This document shows positions 17,380 to 26,420 of a DNA stretch of 64,000 bases, piece by piece. The notes below the pieces were generated by a model that did no database searches, was not told the origin of the DNA, and saw only the letters and a program-made list of their open reading frames with translations. Position numbers and translations under genes: made by a program. The first letter of the stretch is position 1; the number at the start of each line of letters is the position of its first letter. This stretch comes from Schizochytrium sp. CCTCC M209059 (taxonomy: Eukaryota > Sar > Bigyra > Thraustochytrida > Thraustochytriidae): NCBI GenBank assembly GCA_000818945.1, contig KN805403.1, forward strand, positions 295,587 to 359,586, given 5' to 3'.

Positions 17380-19590
17380 TTAGTCACTCAGCAGGACGTC
17401 CTCCTCATCGTCACTGGCGGGTACAGCGTAAAAGGGAAGCTTGACGCACATATCCATGTCGGGCTTGATGAGGCGGATAGAGCCCAAGATGCGCTCGGGC
17501 AAGTACTGAGCCTCCTGGCCCTCAAGAAGGAAGGCCAAGTCAATGCTGATCGAGGCGGCATACCCCTTGACAACACCCAGAATGGAGCCTGCGACGGCGG
17601 AAGATCCGACATCGACGACGAGCTCAAAATAGGTCTCGCCGTCGCCGTAGTACTCTTGATCAAGCTTCTTTCCGAGAATCGCCGGAGTGGTGCCAACAGC
17701 TTTGCTGACGAAAAAGTTGCCCTCGACGACACGTGGAATGAGCTTGAAGCAATTGTCGCGAAACTCGCTGCTTTCGCTGTTGAGAAACTTGTTCAGCAAA
17801 TCCCCGAAAGGATTGCCGACATTGAGATCCTTTTCCTGCGCCGCAAAGTAGACCACAAGGGAGTAGAATGGTGGCCCTGGCAGAGTAAAGTGCACCATAA
17901 AGATGAATGGGAAGCCGGCTTCCTTGACGAGGCGATGCACAAGGTTGTCGGGGCGGGAGGCGATGTGAGTCACGCGTCCCTCTGTCTCGAAGAGGTCGAC
18001 GGCGACGACGCGAAATGCTGCCGCCCCAGACTTTTGCTTGACCTTGTCCTTGAGGTAGTTGGCGCCACGCACCTTGAGAGGTTCCTTTTCGAGCGGAGTG
18101 TCTTCCCAGCAAGGAAAGGTGCCCGCCAAGCCTTCCGTAGAGACGGGCGCGGTGTTTTCGTCGGCGGCGCCTCCTGCTGCGGCCGTCCCTCCTGCTCCTC
18201 CTGCTCCTGCTGCTGCTGCTGCTGCTCCTGCTGCAGTATCGGAAGCATGCGCACCTTTTCCACCGGCGGAAGAGCCGGACGACAACGACGAAGACGACGT
18301 CGTGGTGTGCGGCGCCGCCTCCTTGATCGTTGCGACAGCGGGTGCAACGACGGCTTTAGTTTTAGCCGCCAAGAGCTCCGCGGCGCGGGCAGAAGCCTGG
18401 CGCGGGAGCTGGGCCCGACCTTGAGCGGCTGCGGTCGCAGATCCACCACCCGATTGAAGACGCTTGAAAACATAGGCATAGTCAATGTCGATGTAATTCC
18501 GTCGATCAACGGCCTCGCGCAAAAGCGCCAGACGCTGCATGAGCGGAGCAACCCACTGCTGATGCATCGACAGTGGCATGGAGCCGAGCCAGCCTTCTGG
18601 CGAAAAGTGGATTGAGTAGTCCACCCAGCACGAGGTATTGTCGCTCTGGTCTTCTTCTTCTGCAGCCGGCACTGTGCTCGAGGCGTTCAACGTGCTTGAC
18701 GAACCGAAGCTGCCGCGTTTCTTTGGCGTGATGAGGAAGCCCGACATCCAAATGTTCCCGCGCACAAAGTTGGGGTCCACCGGGGCGTCTGGATGCTCGC
18801 ACGAGCGCCATGTGATGAGCTTTGAACCATTTTCAAAGGACATCCAGTAGCGCTGCAGCACGAAATCGCGCGGCTTGGTCCAAACTCCCATGACCTTGAC
18901 GGGACACCAGCGTACGTGTTCAACGCGAAGGTGCTTCTCGGCCTGCTCTTCGAGAATTTCGGAGCGCTCCTCCCACTCGTCCCAAGGCTCAAAGTTGACA
19001 CGGTCATGCAAGAGCATGCGAAAGACTTCGTCCACGCCGGCGTTGACAATGCAGCCGACTTTAAGCAACAGGTTTTTGCGCGTCATATTGGTCTCACGAT
19101 ACAGGGTCATGCCGGCGACGCTGTCAATGGGGGAAAATTGCACTTTTTGCGCGATTTCGAGCTTTTCAGCAATGTACGAAGGCTGGTCGCCGCGGCGCTC
19201 GGAGCGTTTGCGCCGCATAGACTTGGAGCGTGGTCTCTTTTGCTCCATGCGAATGGCCATTTCCACGGAAAGTTTCCAGTCAGTGGCCTCTTCTGTGCTG
19301 TCGGCCATGAATCTAGCGAGCAAGTTTTCGCCGTTGAGGATCGAGAAGGCGCATGCCTCGCTGGGTTTCCCATGATGAGAGGACTTGCGATGAGGCTTGC
19401 TGAGGTCAGACACGGTAAAGGTCCCGGAGAGCACGATCGAGCTGTACAGCTCCCTTGTTTTCTTGTTGAGCAGGTCAAGTCTTCCGTCGCGTAGAACCAC
19501 GTAGAACTCCTGATACACGCGAAAGTAGTTGACTCGTTTCCGCAAGATCCCCTCCTTCTCCACGACGGTGGTCTTGCCGGTCCTCGCCAT
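17380..19590 (-). CDS. PH-START-EDR2 (DUF1336) lipid-binding protein
   Basis: From the MARTGKTT start the product is 736 residues. It carries an N-terminal PH domain (about 12-110) with a closing WKLSVEMAI helix, a START-like lipid-transfer domain (about 150-385) with PWDEWEERSEIL and WTKPRDFVLQRYW, a Ala/Gly/Ser-rich linker (about 400-500), and a C-terminal EDR2/DUF1336 domain (about 505-730) with LFETEGRVTHIASR and YFELVVDVGSS. This PH-START-DUF1336 order is that of plant EDR2, which binds phosphoinositides and acts at membranes. The linker contains an Ala run encoded by GCA/GCT repeats. An upstream Met at 19704 would add 38 Ala/Arg-rich residues and is less likely. The gene converges on the HDAC gene with only 166 bases between stops. 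Confidence 0.88.
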   Translation of the reverse strand: MARTGKTTVVEKEGILRKRVNYFRVYQEFYVVLRDGRLDLLNKKTRELYSSIVLSGTFTVSDLSKPHRKSSHHGKPSEACAFSILNGENLLARFMADSTEEATDWKLSVEMAIRMEQKRPRSKSMRRKRSERRGDQPSYIAEKLEIAQKVQFSPIDSVAGMTLYRETNMTRKNLLLKVGCIVNAGVDEVFRMLLHDRVNFEPWDEWEERSEILEEQAEKHLRVEHVRWCPVKVMGVWTKPRDFVLQRYWMSFENGSKLITWRSCEHPDAPVDPNFVRGNIWMSGFLITPKKRGSFGSSSTLNASSTVPAAEEEDQSDNTSCWVDYSIHFSPEGWLGSMPLSMHQQWVAPLMQRLALLREAVDRRNYIDIDYAYVFKRLQSGGGSATAAAQGRAQLPRQASARAAELLAAKTKAVVAPAVATIKEAAPHTTTSSSSLSSGSSAGGKGAHASDTAAGAAAAAAGAGGAGGTAAAGGAADENTAPVSTEGLAGTFPCWEDTPLEKEPLKVRGANYLKDKVKQKSGAAAFRVVAVDLFETEGRVTHIASRPDNLVHRLVKEAGFPFIFMVHFTLPGPPFYSLVVYFAAQEKDLNVGNPFGDLLNKFLNSESSEFRDNCFKLIPRVVEGNFFVSKAVGTTPAILGKKLDQEYYGDGETYFELVVDVGSSAVAGSILGVVKGYAASISIDLAFLLEGQEAQYLPERILGSIRLIKPDMDMCVKLPFYAVPASDDEEDVLLSD

Positions 19591-20636
19591 GGTCACCGCG
19601 GCGCGAGCAACCGCAAGCGCGCGCGAGGCACGTCCCTGGTTTCCTCGGGCGGGTTCGTCGTTTACTGCGAGTCTGCGCGCGCGCGCTGCCTCGTTTACAA
19701 CCAAGGTGAAAAGGTACCTCCGTCCGAAGACACCACCCCACCCTCTGCCGACCTTGACTCCTGCTCTGCACAGACAGCAGACGCCGGCGACCGGCAGCGG
19801 CGGCTTCTCGCCCGCGACGGGCTGGGAGAGTCTCGCGCTCCGAGGTCCTGCCCTGGGTCGGTGATCCAGGCGGCGGCGGCGGCGGCAGAGCAGGATTGGA
19901 CTCTACTCTTTACGTACGAGTGATGGCTTTCTTTGCACTTGTGCACAGGGAGCGGGGGCACCGGGAACCTCTCCTTCCGGCCCTCCCACGCACCTGTGAT
20001 GTGAAGTAGATTCCCCCGATATGAGTTCGGAAAGCTTCCGTTACGCCGGGTATTGCGCGGTGCCCCCTCCAGCGCCGGCCGCCACGCTGTCCTCGTCCGG
20101 GCCTGTGCGCGCCGCAGTCCCTACGTATACCGTCCGTCCGTCTCCTTTCCGGAGCTACGCCGCGAGACTTGGCGCCGTCGTCGTCGAAGAAAGCAAGCCT
20201 TGCTGCGAGCAGCTAGCTGCAGACTACAGCTGCAGCTGCAGCAGCAGCAGCAGCAGGAGCACTAGGCTAGGAAGCTCGCAGGTGACTGACTGACTGACTA
20301 GTATCGTGGGTCAAGACGGTGCCTCCTGTTCCGCGAACACCGCGCCCGCGCCTGAGCTCGTGTGGAGCTTCTCTCACCAGACCCAGTGCAGTCGCTCTCA
20401 GAAAAAATCTTCGACTCGGCTGGTCAATCAATCAATGGTACGCGGCCAGAGCCCAGAACCCAAAGGCCAAGCGAGCCTCGCGGTCGCAGACGCACTCGCA
20501 AGTCGGTCGCGAAGGCGGTGCAGACTGCATCGCGCTGGGCGAAGTTTGTGCCATAGGGACACGAGGTGCCGGCGGCGGCCGCAACAGACCCGATCCGAGG
20601 CGTAAGCAAGCAAGGAGGAGAGAGGGTCGAGAAAAG
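19591..20636. other. Divergent intergenic region
   Basis: GC-rich promoter DNA lies between the EDR2-like gene and the PLP dehydratase gene. CAG triplets occur near 20224-20256 and GACT repeats near 20283-20300. The frame of the dehydratase stays open upstream to 20319, but the extra residues look like leader translation. No other gene is supported. Confidence 0.5.
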
Positions 20637-21659
20637 ATGGACCCCGACGGCGTGAAAGAAGTCGCAGAAGCGGCTGCGCGACTCGGCTCGCGCCTCTACC
20701 GCACGCCGGTGCAGCGCGCGTTCTGGGCCGGGGCGCCAGCGAAAGTGTACCTCAAGCTGGAGAGCGAGCAGGTGACCAACAGCTTCAAGGCCCGAGGTGC
20801 CTTGAATAAGGTTCTGTCGCTGACCAAGGAACAACGCGCCCAGGGCATCATCACAGCCTCGACGGGAAACCATGCGCTAGCGATGGCCAATGCGTGCGAA
20901 ATCGTGCGACGCGAGACGGGAGAAGAATTCAAGTACGAGATTGTTCTGCCCGAGACGGCGAGTGCGGCCAAGGTCGACCTACTCAAGGCCATGGGCGCTC
21001 CGCTGCGCTTTCACGGCCGGGACTGTTTGCTCGCAGAGAATGAGGCGCTGCGGGACGCCAAGGAGAACGGCAAGTTTTATGTGAGTCCCTACAATGATGC
21101 GCAGGTCATGGCTGGTCAGGGCACGATCGCCTGCGAACTGCTGGAGCAGCTTCCCGAAGCACCTGCCGCTGTCTTTGTACCAGTAGGTGGCGGTGGCCTC
21201 ATTAGCGGGATTGCTACTTGGATCAAAGCGCGCTCGCCGGGCACCAAGGTCATTGGCTGCTCGCCTGTAAATGACGCACACATGGCGCACTGTGTACGCG
21301 CAGGTCATTTCGTTGACATTGACACGTACAAGGAAAATGGCGGTCTCACGCTTTCTGAGGGAACGGCAGGCGCCGTGGAGACCGATAGCATTACATTTCC
21401 CGTGTGTCAGCAACTCGTTGACGAGTGGGTGGAGCTTACAGAGGATGAGATTGGTGCGGCCGTCGTCGACATGCTCGTGCACCATCACAAGGCTATTGAG
21501 GGGAGTGCTGGCCTCGGTATTGCTGCGTGTCGCAAGCTTGCATCTCGCTTTGCTGACCAGACCGTGGCCATTGTCATTTGTGGTGGCAATATTCGTGCCG
21601 AGGTCATGCGCGATCTTCTGGTCAAGTATATTCCTGCAGGTAATTCATCGAAAAGTTAG
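20637..21659 (+). CDS. PLP-dependent threonine/serine dehydratase-like enzyme
   Basis: The 340-residue product is a fold type II pyridoxal-phosphate enzyme. The Schiff-base Lys is in NSFKARGA at about residue 51, the ASTGNHA loop follows near 77, and the phosphate-binding GGGGL lies near 184. A C-terminal ICGGN motif closes the site. The length and the lack of an ACT regulatory domain fit catabolic threonine dehydratase, serine racemase or threo-3-hydroxyaspartate ammonia-lyase, and not the biosynthetic IlvA type. Sequence alone does not separate these. The chosen Met follows a purine-rich leader. Upstream in-frame Met codons would add about 106 residues of unlikely composition, although an organelle presequence cannot be fully excluded. 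Confidence 0.85.
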   Translation: MDPDGVKEVAEAAARLGSRLYRTPVQRAFWAGAPAKVYLKLESEQVTNSFKARGALNKVLSLTKEQRAQGIITASTGNHALAMANACEIVRRETGEEFKYEIVLPETASAAKVDLLKAMGAPLRFHGRDCLLAENEALRDAKENGKFYVSPYNDAQVMAGQGTIACELLEQLPEAPAAVFVPVGGGGLISGIATWIKARSPGTKVIGCSPVNDAHMAHCVRAGHFVDIDTYKENGGLTLSEGTAGAVETDSITFPVCQQLVDEWVELTEDEIGAAVVDMLVHHHKAIEGSAGLGIAACRKLASRFADQTVAIVICGGNIRAEVMRDLLVKYIPAGNSSKS

Positions 21660-22551
21660 AAAAAGGTAAAGAAAAAGATAAAGTTGAATTTTTGCGTCGA
21701 AGAAAAACTAAAATGGTTCCAACGTTGCCAGCTGTAGTACTGGCAAATTGATGGTAGTTTAGTAGATATTGCTGTTACTTGCGTTGAAGAGAGGCGAATT
21801 ACCGTAGCCGCCACAATACCAGGTGTAGCTGGACTTAAGCCAGAAACAAGGAAAAGAAAAAGGTAAAATTAAAATGTTGCGTCGAAGAGAAACTAAAATG
21901 GTTCCAACGTTGCCAGCTGTAGTACTGGCAAATCGATGGTAGTTTAGTAGATATTGCTGTTACTTGCGTTGAAGAGAGGCGAGTTACCGCAGCCGCCACA
22001 ATACTAGATTTAGACCTAAGCCCAAACCTTGCCTCGAGACAAGCCTAACCTCCTCCCCCCACCCCCTCTTCCCCTCTTGCGAAAGCTCACCACATCAACC
22101 TCAAATTCGAGTAAAGGAAAAGTATGTGAAAAGTTTCTCCGAGGCCTCCGTTTTCCCCTTCTCGGCCGCATCTGGAGCTCGCTTCGCCCATTCCTGACGA
22201 ATATCGCCCGCGCTGGCCCGCCGCGCATTTTGCGCAGGTTTCTGTGGCCGTCGGCCCCGCGCAGGTGCCAGGAGCGGCAGCGGCGGCGAGGCGTTGGGGC
22301 CGGGTGAGCATCACCGGTGAATCTAGATTCGCCGACTGACGTGAGGAAGAAGAAGCGAAGCGAGGAGAAGGATCCGGACGCTTCGCGCAGCCATTGCAGA
22401 CCGCCAACAGACACCGCACGTACGCCGCTCTCCGCACGCCGCAGCAGCAGCCGCCTCGCGCCCGCCTCGTCGCCGCTCTACGCCAAGCTACCCAGCTTTC
22501 CCCCGCCCGCGCCCGTTCGCTCCCCTTGCGAGGAAAAGACAAGTAAAGAAG
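21660..22551. other. Intergenic region with tandem duplication
   Basis: The left half is the 3' flank of the dehydratase gene and contains a duplicated segment of about 185 bp. The right half, from about 22020, is pyrimidine- and GC-rich leader of the IF1-like gene. No reading frame is convincing. Confidence 0.6.
21692..22005. repeat. 185-bp tandem duplication, each copy with a hairpin
   Basis: The segment beginning TGCGTCGAAGA is repeated at a period of about 185 bp. Over roughly 130 bases the two copies differ at only about four positions, all transitions. Each carries the inverted repeat TTGCCAG / CTGGCAA with an 8-base loop, at 21725-21746 and 21910-21931. The copies lie just after the stop codon of the dehydratase gene, so they could be a 3' UTR or small-RNA element. 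Confidence 0.85.
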
Positions 22552-22842
22552 ATGCAGCGCGCCGTGACCAACGTGGCCCGCGCCGGCCTTGTGCGCAGCA
22601 GCGCCCCCCGCGCGCTCGTGGCGACGCGCGCCATGTCCACCGAGGGCACCAGCTTCAGCAAGAAGGGCAAGGCCGTCGAGGAGCAGTACTTTCGCCACCT
22701 CGAGGAGGAGACCAAGAAGCTCTTCTCGGAGAAGCTTCTCTCCAAGGAGCTCAAGGCCCTCGTCGCCATCCTCCCGGATAACCACAACCTCCAGCCGGAG
22801 CACCTCCACTCTCTCCTCGAGTGGAAGCACAAGCACGAGTAA
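22552..22842 (+). CDS. Mitochondrial ATPase inhibitor IF1-like protein
   Basis: The 96-residue product starts with an Arg/Ala/Val-rich presequence lacking acidic residues up to about residue 27, which predicts mitochondrial import. The next part, FSKKGKAVEEQYFRHLEEE, fits the minimal inhibitory region of IF1 (pattern F-x-KR-x-x-A-E-E-x-YF). IF1 blocks ATP hydrolysis by the F1 motor when the membrane potential falls. The C-terminal part differs from animal IF1, which is a long coiled coil: here a predicted helix is followed by a Pro/Asn-containing turn and a His/Glu-rich end. That may reflect a different dimerisation mode. The protein is too short for full certainty; an unrelated mitochondrial peptide is possible. 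Confidence 0.65.
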   Translation: MQRAVTNVARAGLVRSSAPRALVATRAMSTEGTSFSKKGKAVEEQYFRHLEEETKKLFSEKLLSKELKALVAILPDNHNLQPEHLHSLLEWKHKHE

Positions 22843-23168
22843 ATTGCATCGTACGTCCTCGCGCGTCACATCTCAGGTCATTGATCTCTCGATCGACTCG
22901 CCAGGCCGGATATGCACCTAGCGTCCCCCGGCCTTGTGTCTGACATTCACGGCGGCGACGATGATGACTTTGCTTCCTTCCTTTCTTCCTTCACAATAAA
23001 GGCAAAAATTGCTTTCTCTGCTTGATTTCAAAATTTGTATCAGTGTCCGTCCACCAGCCACAAGCTCTGGCTAGACCGGAGGCCGTGGCTGCGGCGGTGG
23101 TGCCTGCGCGCTCTCATTTTCCTTGTTTTTGTTTTTTGTTTTTTTGTTTTTTTGGTTTCCGTTCTCTT
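22843..23168. other. Convergent intergenic region
   Basis: This spacer contains a TTTTTG-type T-rich tract at about 23118-23157, adjacent to the end of the PfkB gene, and an AATAAA at 22995 that would serve the IF1-like gene. No gene is seen. Confidence 0.55.
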
Positions 23169-24350
23169 TCAGCTTAACTGCTCGCCTTCTTCGGAATCCT
23201 GCACGTTCTCTGCAAAGCGCCCCATGAGCCATGGAGTAAGTAGCGTGTCGCATGCCCCTTCGTGCAAAATCGCCACTGTGCCCCCCAAGACACCCTTACG
23301 CGCGGCCTCTGTAAGCGAGGCGCCGCATATCCAAGCGTGCAGAAAAGCAGCGTTAAAGGCGTCTCCAGCGCCAGTAGCGTCGACGATACGCGAGACCCTG
23401 GTTCCGGGCACGGTATGGACTTGCACGTTCGTTTCGTTGTCCAATGTCTTTTCCGCCACAAGACAGCCCTCAGCGCCGTTTGTGACAATGGCCGCGCCGC
23501 CTGGGCTGCGTAGGCGGAGGCAAAGTTTTTGGGCAGCTTCGCGAATGTCTTTAGTGTCTGCGATGGCGCAGGCCTCGGTTTCATTGGGTAAAAACACATC
23601 GACTTCCCCCAGCAGTGCGTCCAGATAGCCCGTCCCGTTGCGGCCCCATGTCTCGGAAGCATCGTAATTGGTGTCGAGCGACACGGTAAGTTCGGGCGTC
23701 GTCGCGCGTAGCTCGCGAACAAGGTCGGCGAGGCCAGCTTGAAGCTTTGGAACAGAGAAAAAGCCACCAATGTGCAGATGTTTTGCTCGGCGGAGTTTGG
23801 CCATGTCGAGCATCTCCGTAGTGAGCTTGGCCATCGATCCGCTTTGCGTCATGAAGGCTCGATCCTCGTCTCCGCTAATGACAATGCATACGCCCGTAGG
23901 GGCATCGGCAATTCGTGTAGCGACGAGCTCCATCCCCGTCTCTGCGTGCCGCTTCTCAAGCATGGTCGCCCATTCGTCGTGCCCGAGCGCGGTGTGCAGA
24001 CTCACCTCAAAAGTAGTGGAGTTCTTCTCCTGCAAAGTCTCGGTCTCGCATTCGCCATTGCTGCTGCTGCTGCTTCGGGCAAGACTAGCAAGGTGCGAAG
24101 CGGTGTTTGCTGCCGAGCCCCCGGGCTTTAGCGCCACGCCTGCGCCCTCGAGGAGCACGTCTCCGCCCCAGAAGGGCAGCTTGTTCCCGCTCACGGGCAA
24201 GAAGATGTCGACGAAGGCGCTGCGTCATGGGCAAGCACGCGACCCGATATACGTGAGCGTCTAAGCCTTGGCGTTGTCGCGGACATCGCAGGGTTACGAC
24301 CCTCGAGCAACATGAACTTACTCCCCGAGGACGGCCACGTGCGCGCGCAT
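23169..24350 (-). CDS. PfkB-family carbohydrate kinase, two exons
   Basis: I join exon 1 (24350-24322) and exon 2 (24219-23169) to give a 359-residue protein. The joined N-terminus reads MRAHVAVLGDAFVDIF, which is the typical first strand of ribokinase-like sugar kinases. Without the join the frame has no ATG start. GGSAANTA near residue 45 is the first PfkB signature and DATGAGDAF near residue 290 is the second, with the catalytic Asp. The fold phosphorylates sugars or nucleosides with ATP; fructokinase, ribokinase or adenosine-kinase-like substrates are all possible. A Ser-rich loop near residue 60 is encoded by CAG/CTG-type triplets. Exon 1 encodes only nine full codons. Confidence 0.88.
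24220..24321 (-). other. Spliceosomal intron of the PfkB kinase gene
   Basis: The 102-nt intron has a consensus GTAAGT donor and a GCAG acceptor. It splits a GAC codon (phase 2). A CTCAC about 35 bases before the acceptor is a possible branch site. Joining restores the conserved LGDAFVDI segment exactly. Confidence 0.85.
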
Positions 24351-24462
24351 GTTCCCTCTCTTCGCGTCTCGCGCCCTTCTCTGCTTTCGCCTTTGTTGAC
24401 TTGGACTCCAGAGCTACTACTATGGCGCACATAATACACACCCTGTCGACGGGCTAGAACGG

Positions 24463-24541
24463 GCGGGCGGGCGGTGCGGTGCGGGCGGGCGGTGCGGTGC
24501 GGGCGGGCGGTGCGGTGCGGGCGGGCGGTGCGGTGCGGGCG
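24463..24541 (+). repeat. 18-bp GC-rich minisatellite
   Basis: About four near-perfect copies of an 18-bp unit of the form GGGCGGGCGGTGCGGTGC. The G-tracts on the plus strand could form G-quadruplexes. Confidence 0.9.
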
Positions 24542-24585
24542 GCAAACTTGTCAGATGTCAGCGTCGTCGCACCTCTCCGCGCCGC

Positions 24586-24608
24586 CTGCTGCTGCCACTG
24601 CTGCTGCC

Positions 24609-24645
<37 letters not shown>
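24586..24645 (+). repeat. CTG/CAG triplet tract
   Basis: A run of CTG triplets, twice interrupted by CCACTG, of about 20 units. It is intergenic on both strands. Confidence 0.9.
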
Positions 24646-24659
24646 AATCTCTGGTCCCT

Positions 24660-24960
24660 CCATCGTCTTATCCCCCTTCTCACCATTTCTTTCCTGCTCA
24701 TTGTCATCCTCCTCCTCTTTTCCCCCTTCTCCTGATCATTGTCATCCTCTTCCTGCTCATTGTCATCCTCAACCTCTTTTCCCCCTTCTCACCATTTCCT
24801 TCCTGCTCATTGTCATCCTCCTCCTCATCTCCCGCCCGTCCTCCTCACCATCCTCCTTCCCGCCCGCCCTCATCTCGCTGTGCGTGCCTCCCTCGTCTGC
24901 GCCGTCTCCTTCCCTCCTTCCCTCCCTCCCTCCCTGCCTGAGCGGACTGAGGCGCCTCCT
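24660..24960 (+). repeat. Polypyrimidine tract with 50-60-bp minisatellite
   Basis: Nearly 300 bases are almost pure C/T on the plus strand. Within it, a unit containing CCCCCTTCTC and CTCATTGTCATCCTC recurs about three times at spacings of roughly 50 and 59 bases. Such tracts can form triplex (H-) DNA. Confidence 0.85.
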
Positions 24961-25244
24961 CATGCGAGCGAGCAGCACTACAGCGGTCTCAGGGTCGCTC
25001 TGCTGCGTTGTATGAGCGGCGGGAGGCAGCCTCGAGAGCAGGCGCCGCGAGACGAGACGAGACGGGAGACGGGAGACGGGAGATACGGGAGACGAGCGCG
25101 ACGGGTCCTGGCTCCGGAGCATCGGACTCGCGAGCAGAACGGAATCGGCGGAGGGTGGCGGAGCCTGCAGCAGCGGCGGCGGAGCGAAGCGAAGCGAGCG
25201 GAGAGGAGCGAGCGAGCGAGGACGAGAGGGAGAAGGCGGAGACG

Positions 25245-26420
25245 ATGGCCAGCACCGCGGAAGACGTGACCGAGGTCCGGGCGCAGCATGTCATGGACGT
25301 GGACAAGCTGACGGCGTACCTGGAGGGCCAGGATGAGGTCAAGTCGTGGTTCAAGGCGCCGCTGGTGGTCAAGCAGTTTGGACACGGACAGAGCAACCCC
25401 ACGTATCTGATGCGCTGCGACGGCGGCAAGGGCCGCGCCTTCGTGCTGCGCAAGCAGCCCCCAGGGTCCATCATCAGCAAGACGGCGCACCGCATCGACC
25501 GCGAGTACAGAATGATGAAGGCGCTCAACAAGACCGACGTTCCCGTGCCGGAAATGTATCACCTGTGCATGGACGACGGCATCATCGGCAAGCCCTTTTA
25601 CATTATGCAGTTCTGCGAGGGCCGCATCTTCAAGGATGCCTCGCTCGCGGAACTGCCTCGCGAAGAGCGCGCCGCCTGCTGGAAGTCGCTGCTCGAGGCT
25701 CTCGCCAAGATCCATAATGTCGACTACAAGGCGGTCGGCCTCGGCGACTTTGCCCGCGCCGGAAATGGCTACTTTGAGCGCCAGGTCAACTCGCTTAGCA
25801 AGGTGTCTGCGGCCCAGGAAGCTGTCGACCCAGTGAAAGTGCCCAAGATTCCCCAGTTCAAGGAACTTGGCAATCGCATCATCAAAAATCTTCCCGAAGA
25901 CGTGGTCTCGATCTGCCACGGCGACTACAAGATGGACAATGTCATTTTCCACCCCACCGAGTCGCGCGTCATTGCCGTCATCGACTGGGAGTTGTCCACG
26001 CTCGGCCATTACGGAGCGGACATCGGAAACTGCATGGGCCCTCTCTACGCCCCGGACCCCAAGACAATGTCGGATGAAGGTGCCAAGGGCATTATGGCGA
26101 TCATGCGTACCGTCTCCGTTGACGAGGCCGCTGAGCTCGGTCTGCCCACGCGCGCCGAGCTCCTCAAGCACTACTGCTCCTTCCGCCGTCCTGTGATCGA
26201 CTTTTCTCGCGAGGTCCAGCGCGCCTGGTACTACGTTGCGTTCTACTGGTGGAAGACTGCCGTCATTCTGCAGGGCATCGCCGCTCGTTTCGCCACAGGA
26301 CAAGCTTCGTCACCATTCGCCGAGGTCGTCGGCAAAGCCACGCCCAGCATGGGTTTGCTCGCTGCGCACGCTTTTGACATGTACGACAAAGAATCTGCTT
26401 CCACGAGCTCTAAACTTTAA
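25245..26420 (+). CDS. ACAD10/11-type aminoglycoside-phosphotransferase-fold kinase
   Basis: The 391-residue product has the APH/choline-kinase fold as found in the N-terminal half of ACAD10 and ACAD11. The N-terminal region ends in a FGHGQSNPTY nucleotide-loop motif, then VLRKQPPG with the ATP-binding Lys near residue 67. The catalytic loop HGDYKMDN lies near 224 and the metal-binding VIDWE near 247. The C-terminal helices include FYWWKTAVILQGIAAR, a hallmark of this subfamily. Here the kinase stands alone, without an acyl-CoA dehydrogenase or HAD domain. In animals the ACAD10/11 system handles 4-hydroxy fatty acids through a phosphorylated intermediate, so a lipid-breakdown role is plausible. 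A longer frame from 25008 is GC-rich leader. Confidence 0.85.
   Translation: MASTAEDVTEVRAQHVMDVDKLTAYLEGQDEVKSWFKAPLVVKQFGHGQSNPTYLMRCDGGKGRAFVLRKQPPGSIISKTAHRIDREYRMMKALNKTDVPVPEMYHLCMDDGIIGKPFYIMQFCEGRIFKDASLAELPREERAACWKSLLEALAKIHNVDYKAVGLGDFARAGNGYFERQVNSLSKVSAAQEAVDPVKVPKIPQFKELGNRIIKNLPEDVVSICHGDYKMDNVIFHPTESRVIAVIDWELSTLGHYGADIGNCMGPLYAPDPKTMSDEGAKGIMAIMRTVSVDEAAELGLPTRAELLKHYCSFRRPVIDFSREVQRAWYYVAFYWWKTAVILQGIAARFATGQASSPFAEVVGKATPSMGLLAAHAFDMYDKESASTSSKL

Larger units (their letters stand above)
24351..25244. other. Divergent promoter region crowded with repeats
   Basis: This region lies between the PfkB gene (-) and the phosphotransferase gene (+). It holds an 18-bp GC minisatellite, a CTG triplet run, a long pyrimidine tract and GACGA/GGAGAC repeats near 25050-25100. 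The open frames crossing it are low-complexity and not genes. Confidence 0.6.

Noticed and set aside
24473..25015. Frames across the minisatellite and polypyrimidine tract
   Set aside because: The translations are Gly/Ala/Arg or Ser/Pro/Leu runs that only reflect the repeats.
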